Shown: positions 40,978 through 46,084 of the stretch, one piece after another
How positions within the stretch are numbered: the stretch's first letter is position 1
Layout of the letters: every line of letters begins with the position of its first letter
Assembly (NCBI GenBank): GCA_016938055.1
Contig: JAFGVJ010000203.1
Location: 1-46,084, forward strand
From: Prolixibacteraceae bacterium
GTDB lineage: Bacteria; Bacteroidota; Bacteroidia; Bacteroidales; Prolixibacteraceae
DNA length: 46,084 nt
Reading direction: 5' to 3'
The notes under the pieces: generated by a model
Database searches by the model: none
What the model was told of the DNA's origin: nothing
Seen by the model: only the letters and a program-made list of their open reading frames with translations
Program-made: the position numbers and the translations under genes

Positions 40978-43900
40978 TTAGTTAGTTTCTGGTGGATCTT
41001 CAGATTTATTCCGTTTAAAGGTACGTTGAATAAATGTTTTGAACCTTTCGGGCAATTCCTTGAAATTGTTAAACTCTTCACGATATGAAAGCCCAATTCC
41101 CCAGGTGTTCGGTTCTGTCATGTAAATGATGTTGTCGTTAGCATGATTGTAGGCTTTCAATTGCAATTTACCATTGTCGGTGAGCTTCACATTCACGTCG
41201 AAATCTCCTACCACATTATTGTTGGTAGCATTGGGATTGGCATTGTTTCCAATATTTCCGTCAATGGTGACGCGATCGTTCAGAATTTGGGTGCTCAGGG
41301 CCAGTTCAATTTGATCGTTTGAAATCTCATTTCCGGGGCGGTAATTGAAGCCCAGGTCCCAAACATCGCTAATTTTTGACAACCAGTTGCTCAACTGATT
41401 GGAAAAAAGCTCACTGGCCGTTGTTCCGAACAATTCGGCACTGGTTTCTGTAGTGGGGCGTCCGGCAAAAAATTCAGGGGTGTAAAACCGTCCCAACATC
41501 AACAACGAGATAAACTGCTTATTGATGTCTTCGCGGGTTACAATCAATTGGCTGACTTCATCTTTGATCCTCTCTTCCACGGTAGGCAATTCAATGGTGA
41601 AATCAATTTTGGGGGTCATGAGGTTTTCAGTGAGTTGAATAATGCAATCGACAGGAATTCTGCGTGAAAGGTCAATATCCTGATAATCGCCTACGAACAA
41701 GTCGTACAATGATGTTTTCACTTTGTAAACCGCTTTGATATTGATTAGGGCGTCATAGGGATCACCCACCCACTCCATGGTGCTTCCGCTTTGAATGGTA
41801 AAGCGTTTGTTGATCACATTTTGAAGTGTGAACAAGTAATCTCCTTCGTTAATCACATAATTTCCGTAAATGTTGATGTTGTAATTCCGGTCGACCCTGA
41901 TTTGCAGATTTCCCGAACCAGTTCCTTTGATTACATCACCCACCTGTGAATTGAAAATAATCTGGATTTTGGCCTCGGGCGTGAGTTCAACATCAAAATT
42001 CATATCGAGCCCTGTGGTATTGACCTGGTATTTGGGCATTTCTTTCGATTCGGTACGGTGATTAATGAACTCAATAAAATCATACTGTTCAGCATTTTCA
42101 CCACTTTCGTAAGGGATATATAGGTTGCTGCCTTTCTGGCTGCGCAAATCACCCGCGAGCAAAATATTGCTTCCCTCACCTGTGATGTCTAAATTACCAC
42201 TGATGAAGGCTGTACCATAAAAATAATTGTTATCGGCCGCTGTGGTATTCAGTGCCAGCAGGTTGTTACTCACCACTTGCATGTTGTATACCATGTTGTT
42301 AAAGGTTTGATGTTTCAGGCTTCCGGAAAAAAATCCGCTATTGCCCAATTCATCATTGAACCTTATATTTCGGAAAATGATGGAATCACCTTCAAAATAG
42401 ACCGGATCGGAAAAGAAATAAGTGGTATTTAAGTACGAAAGCCCAATGGATGCTTCATGAACCGGGGTTAATACACCATCGTGTTTGATGTGGTAAGTTT
42501 TACCATGCAAATGAACTTGTCCATTGACATGTCCTTGCTGATTATTGAAGGTAGAAGGCATGAAAACCTGTAAAAATGAAACCGGTGAATTATCAAATAA
42601 CAGGTTCATATCCATTTGATTGTTCAATGGATCGATGTTGCCGCTCGCCTTAAAGATGGTTCTGTTGTTGTTCAATAAAGTGATGGCTGAATTGAGGTTT
42701 TCCTGTTGGTTGTCCCATTTGCTAGAAACGGCAAGTTCTCCCAGATAACTCCCGTTGTACGACAGCTCATCAACCAAAAGGTCGAGATCCAGCATTATTT
42801 TTTCATAGGCATCGGACAAACGCAAGTATCCGTTCAGCTTTCCTCCAAAATATGAACTTCCCATAAAAGGTTCGAAAAGCAGCAAATCGATGTTTTCAAT
42901 TTTAGCCTGTAAAATTGCTGTTTCATCTTTAGAAATGATCCCTTCAACATGCAACCTTTGGTCGTTATGATGAAAATCAAGTTTGTTGACCCTGATTGTT
43001 GATGAGTCGATTGAGATGTGGGTCTCATTCAGGGTCCAGATTGAATCGGAAAAATAAAACGCCGACGGCTCAATTAAAATTTCCATGGAAGGATGCCTGC
43101 TTTCAGTTGCTTTGAAGCGAGTATGAGTTTTCAGTTTTCCGCTGAAAGTTTCTTCCCCGTAATTGTTCCAGAAAACGTTCACATCCAGTTGATCGTTTCT
43201 GCCATGCGATTCTACCGAAACATTGTAAAGGTTGAAGCGCTCTCCTATGCTGAATTTGTCGGTTTTCACACGGGCCAGGAGATTCTCCCTGTTCCCGGTT
43301 ATATTCAGTCTGATTTGCTCCATCCGCCGATTGGCATATTGAACCATCGGGATGGTTGAAGTGCAAAACACAGAATCTTTCAGCGGTTTATAATAACCTT
43401 CGACATAAAAATCAGGTTCAACAGACAATTCAGGTACAACTAATTTACTCAATGAATTCACGTCCTTGATATGGAAACGATAGGCAAAATCATTCTGTTC
43501 ATCGATTGTAACCGTTGGCATAAGCGACGATGATGGCAAATATTGCTGGTAAAATGCAATGAATGATTTTCCAATACTCATCAGCTTGTATTGTCCCGTG
43601 ATATGCCCATCAAGCCAGTCACTTTCAATGGTTAATACATTTTCTCCACCACGATAGGCATTGTTCAATTGCAAGCTTTGCAATTGAAATTCATCAATTT
43701 TATTTTGATATAACACATTGGAAAGGGAAAGATTTCCACGGACATTGTCAATGTTGCTGCCTTCGAAATTAGCATCCACATCCATGCGTACAATGGCTGC
43801 TTCATCGTCGAGTAAATGCAATTGAAAAAGGTTGGCATGTTCAACGTTTGAGACAAATTCAAAGACCGGCAATTCAGGTGAAAGATCCAGTTTTCCGGAA

Positions 43901-45414
43901 AAGGTCATGTGCAAGTTTGGATCTGCGATCGCAAAATCGCCATTGAAACGGCTATTCTGAATTCTTCCGGCCAACTTGATATGATGATAGCTGTATTGGT
44001 TAAAGTCAATAGAATCAACCACTCCATCGAAGGTAAGGTCGTAATTTGAGTGATAATCAACAGTACCATTTACTTCACCCGATAGTGATAGCTGGTCGAG
44101 CCGCTCGTGACCAAAAATCCTGCCAATGTGCAAATTTTCGGTGGCGATGTGCCCATTCACTTTAATCCTCTCGTGCTCCACAGGTTTGAAAGAAATATCG
44201 CTGGTGATAATACCCAGGTTACTGTATGCAGTGCCGTAAGCAACAAAATCATCGATAAAACCGGTAAAATTCCCCTGATAACTAAAAGTCCCGACATTAT
44301 CGAGAAATTTGGGCAGGTTGTCAATGGCCTGTTGAATACGGGGCGGAAGATCGAGGTTCCTGATTTCATTCAAATTGGCGTAGGATTCATTCAAATCCAG
44401 AAAAATATAGGCCGAACGTAGCTCTGATAAATCATTGATATAAAAATCACCGTTCAGGTGTGTGAAGTTTTCAACTGACAATTTGAAATCCTTTCCCCTG
44501 AAATTGAAAACATCCCCCTGGATTCGGCCTGAAATTTTTGAACGAAGATCCTTATCGTATCCAGGACCGAGAAAACAGGCCAGGTCACGCATGTTAAAAT
44601 CCAGTTCATGAATATCCAGCATAATTTCCAAATCATTCAGTTTTCCTGTTTGAATGAAACGGTTCATATGCAATACCAAACTATCCACTTCCAGACTCGA
44701 ATGAGCTGAAGCTCCCTGAATATTGGCTATACTGAGTGTTGAATCAGCATAAGCCAGCGAAGCGGAGCAATTGTTCAGTAAAAATTCGTTTTCGCTCGCA
44801 AAAGAAAGGGTTTCAAGGTGGACCGAAAGTTGTTGTTCCCTGTTGAGCCTGAAATCATCGAGGGTAAGGTTGAATTGTTCCATGGTGAGCCATTGGTTAA
44901 AAACCATGCTTTGCCTGGCATCATTCATCAGCAGGTGGCCATTTTTCAATTCAAAACGGCTGCAATTGAATCGCCAGTTTTCCGATGTTGGAGTTTCACC
45001 TGTATTCAACAATTCCAACAGAAAATTAAAATTATACCCGCTGCTGTCATTGGCCTGTATGTGCAAATGAGGCTCATTGAAACGGATCGATTTAAAATGG
45101 ATCTTTTTATTTCGGAACGAAAGAGAATCGATGCTGGCCATCAATTTGGGTACATAAAAAAGGGTATCTTTCTGCTGGTCGCTAAGGTATACTTCTTCCA
45201 AAATGATTTTCCTGAAAAGTGCGATGTCTACTTTGCCAATGGAAACATCGGCATTGGTTTCCTGTGAGATTCGTTTTGAAATGGACGAAATGATACGGGT
45301 TTGAACAATACTGCTCTGGAAAACGAAATAACCAGTCACACCGGTAATGATGATCATTGAAATCATTACCAACAGAATATTGATCGTTTTTTTAATATTT
45401 TTGCCCTCCATCAT
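40978..45414 (-). CDS. TamB-like translocation and assembly module protein
   Basis: The 1478-residue protein has one N-terminal membrane anchor (INILLVMISMIIITGVTGYFVF) and a very long, beta-strand-rich body with AsmA-like segments near the start (IVQTRIISSISKRISQETNADVSIGKVDIALF). The C-terminal 400 residues match the TamB domain: QKGSNLYIPYESGENAEQYDFIEF, YIPYESG-type and NYVINEGDYLFTLQNVINKRFTIQSGSTMEW, then TVEERIKDEVSQLIVTREDINKQFISLLMLGRF. Such proteins bridge the periplasm and are tied to outer-membrane assembly or lipid transport. No TamA/BamA-type gene is adjacent. The ATG at 45414 is followed by a second Met, either of which may be used. Confidence 0.93.
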   Translation of the reverse strand: MMEGKNIKKTINILLVMISMIIITGVTGYFVFQSSIVQTRIISSISKRISQETNADVSIGKVDIALFRKIILEEVYLSDQQKDTLFYVPKLMASIDSLSFRNKKIHFKSIRFNEPHLHIQANDSSGYNFNFLLELLNTGETPTSENWRFNCSRFELKNGHLLMNDARQSMVFNQWLTMEQFNLTLDDFRLNREQQLSVHLETLSFASENEFLLNNCSASLAYADSTLSIANIQGASAHSSLEVDSLVLHMNRFIQTGKLNDLEIMLDIHELDFNMRDLACFLGPGYDKDLRSKISGRIQGDVFNFRGKDFKLSVENFTHLNGDFYINDLSELRSAYIFLDLNESYANLNEIRNLDLPPRIQQAIDNLPKFLDNVGTFSYQGNFTGFIDDFVAYGTAYSNLGIITSDISFKPVEHERIKVNGHIATENLHIGRIFGHERLDQLSLSGEVNGTVDYHSNYDLTFDGVVDSIDFNQYSYHHIKLAGRIQNSRFNGDFAIADPNLHMTFSGKLDLSPELPVFEFVSNVEHANLFQLHLLDDEAAIVRMDVDANFEGSNIDNVRGNLSLSNVLYQNKIDEFQLQSLQLNNAYRGGENVLTIESDWLDGHITGQYKLMSIGKSFIAFYQQYLPSSSLMPTVTIDEQNDFAYRFHIKDVNSLSKLVVPELSVEPDFYVEGYYKPLKDSVFCTSTIPMVQYANRRMEQIRLNITGNRENLLARVKTDKFSIGERFNLYNVSVESHGRNDQLDVNVFWNNYGEETFSGKLKTHTRFKATESRHPSMEILIEPSAFYFSDSIWTLNETHISIDSSTIRVNKLDFHHNDQRLHVEGIISKDETAILQAKIENIDLLLFEPFMGSSYFGGKLNGYLRLSDAYEKIMLDLDLLVDELSYNGSYLGELAVSSKWDNQQENLNSAITLLNNNRTIFKASGNIDPLNNQMDMNLLFDNSPVSFLQVFMPSTFNNQQGHVNGQVHLHGKTYHIKHDGVLTPVHEASIGLSYLNTTYFFSDPVYFEGDSIIFRNIRFNDELGNSGFFSGSLKHQTFNNMVYNMQVVSNNLLALNTTAADNNYFYGTAFISGNLDITGEGSNILLAGDLRSQKGSNLYIPYESGENAEQYDFIEFINHRTESKEMPKYQVNTTGLDMNFDVELTPEAKIQIIFNSQVGDVIKGTGSGNLQIRVDRNYNINIYGNYVINEGDYLFTLQNVINKRFTIQSGSTMEWVGDPYDALINIKAVYKVKTSLYDLFVGDYQDIDLSRRIPVDCIIQLTENLMTPKIDFTIELPTVEERIKDEVSQLIVTREDINKQFISLLMLGRFYTPEFFAGRPTTETSAELFGTTASELFSNQLSNWLSKISDVWDLGFNYRPGNEISNDQIELALSTQILNDRVTIDGNIGNNANPNATNNNVVGDFDVNVKLTDNGKLQLKAYNHANDNIIYMTEPNTWGIGLSYREEFNNFKELPERFKTFIQRTFKRNKSEDPPETN

Positions 45415-45487
45415 TTATGAATCGCAAATTAATGCATTTTGAACCAATTTTATTGCCGCATTCTCTTAAAAATAAAGGAAAGTAAGC

Positions 45488-46084
45488 ATGCCAACCAAAC
45501 AAAATATCATCATCTTGGGTATTGAATCAAGCTGCGACGACACTTCGGCAGCTGTGATTGAAAACGGGATTATCCGGTCAAATATTATTGCCAGCCAAAA
45601 AGTTCATGAACTGTATGGAGGTGTTGTCCCGGAACTGGCTTCACGGGCGCATCAGCAAAATATTGTACCGGTGGTAGATCAGGCACTGAAACAAGCAGGT
45701 TTAAAACCAGGCGATGTCACGGCCATTGCTTTTACCAGGGGGCCTGGGCTGCTTGGATCATTGCTGGTGGGGACTTCATTTGCCAAAGGTCTTTCTTTGG
45801 CACTGAACATTCCCATGATTGAGATCAATCACCTGCATGGACACGTTTTGGCACATTACATCAAAGAACATGAAGATGACACGATAAAGCCAAGGTTTCC
45901 TCACCTTTGTTTATTGGTTTCGGGAGGTAATTCACAAATTATTCTGGTTCATGATTACCTGAAGATGGAAGTTATTGGGCAAACCATTGATGATGCTGCC
46001 GGTGAAGCTTTTGACAAATGCGCCAAGGTGATGGGCTTCCCTTATCCGGGCGGACCTTTGGTTGACAAACTTGCCAAAGAAGGC
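45488..46084 (+). CDS. tsaD: tRNA N6-adenosine threonylcarbamoyltransferase (3' partial)
   Basis: The frame is open from the ATG at 45488 (MPTKQNIIILGIESSCDDTSAAVIENG) to the window's right edge, giving 199 codons of an expected 330-340. The visible part has the GIESSCDDTSAAV start of the ASKHA fold, ELASRAHQQN, AFTRGPGLLGSLLVGTSFAKGLS, the metal-binding HLHGHVLAH (HxxxH), and LLVSGGNSQIILV with DDAAGEAFDKCAK. It makes the t6A modification at position 37 of ANN-decoding tRNAs, with TsaB, TsaE and TsaC. It is divergent from the TamB-like gene with a 73-bp gap. Confidence 0.95.
   Translation, partial: MPTKQNIIILGIESSCDDTSAAVIENGIIRSNIIASQKVHELYGGVVPELASRAHQQNIVPVVDQALKQAGLKPGDVTAIAFTRGPGLLGSLLVGTSFAKGLSLALNIPMIEINHLHGHVLAHYIKEHEDDTIKPRFPHLCLLVSGGNSQIILVHDYLKMEVIGQTIDDAAGEAFDKCAKVMGFPYPGGPLVDKLAKEG

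Overview
The window looks like a chromosomal segment of a Bacteroidota bacterium, most likely an anaerobic or fermentative member of the Bacteroidales/Marinilabiliales side of the phylum. The evidence is: promoters of the TAnnTTTG type, weak Shine-Dalgarno sites, a secreted protein with a type IX secretion (T9SS) sorting domain, a fused alpha/beta 2-oxoacid dehydrogenase E1, an N-terminally short TamB-like giant protein, and a trimeric NAD-linked [FeFe] hydrogenase. No rRNA, tRNA, CRISPR array, insertion sequence or prophage was found. The species cannot be named from the sequence alone.

Layout. 1-3710: hydB (cut by the left edge), hydA and hydC, encoding an NAD(H)-linked, probably electron-bifurcating hydrogenase; it ends in a bidirectional terminator shared with a convergent glutathione-peroxidase-like gene. 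4487-6198: dnaX split into two frames at an A10 run that directly follows a 7-bp hairpin, an apparent gamma/tau frameshift. 6270-9757: ferritin, then a large secreted zinc-peptidase/propeller/barrel protein. 9758-10565: an 0.8 kb AT-rich gap with several palindromes in front of an XRE regulator. 11057-14070: pyrK-pyrD (overlapping) and a serine beta-lactamase-like hydrolase. 14317-18212: a 2-oxoacid dehydrogenase E2, a fused E1 and an unusual flavodoxin in one apparent operon. 18400-20741: a GH73-type glucosaminidase and a leucine-rich-repeat lipoprotein. 21012-24759 (minus): a TPR protein and gyrA; divergent to clpC (24973-27480). 27502-30809 (minus): SpoIIE-type phosphatase, PfkB-family kinase, fabG. 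30937-33143: a DUF4422 glycosyltransferase-like gene overlapping mnmE by 4 nt. 33353-35382: a Tat-type sugar isomerase-like protein, a stand-alone CBM48 protein and a HAD phosphatase. 35739-38216: the T9SS cargo protein. 38281-40872 (minus): exbB-exbD-tonB-like genes followed with zero spacing by an exosortase/archaeosortase-family gene. 40978-45414 (minus): a TamB-like protein. 45488-46084: tsaD, cut by the right edge.

How it fits together. Most of the window is housekeeping (replication clamp loader, gyrase, ClpC, tRNA modification, pyrimidine and fatty-acid synthesis). The parts most worth a second look are the exosortase gene embedded at the end of a Ton-system operon, next to a convergent T9SS cargo gene, and the dnaX slippage site with its upstream hairpin. 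Secondary points are the flavodoxin with an altered phosphate-binding loop co-operonic with E1/E2, the structured gap after mnmE, and the palindrome cluster before the XRE gene.
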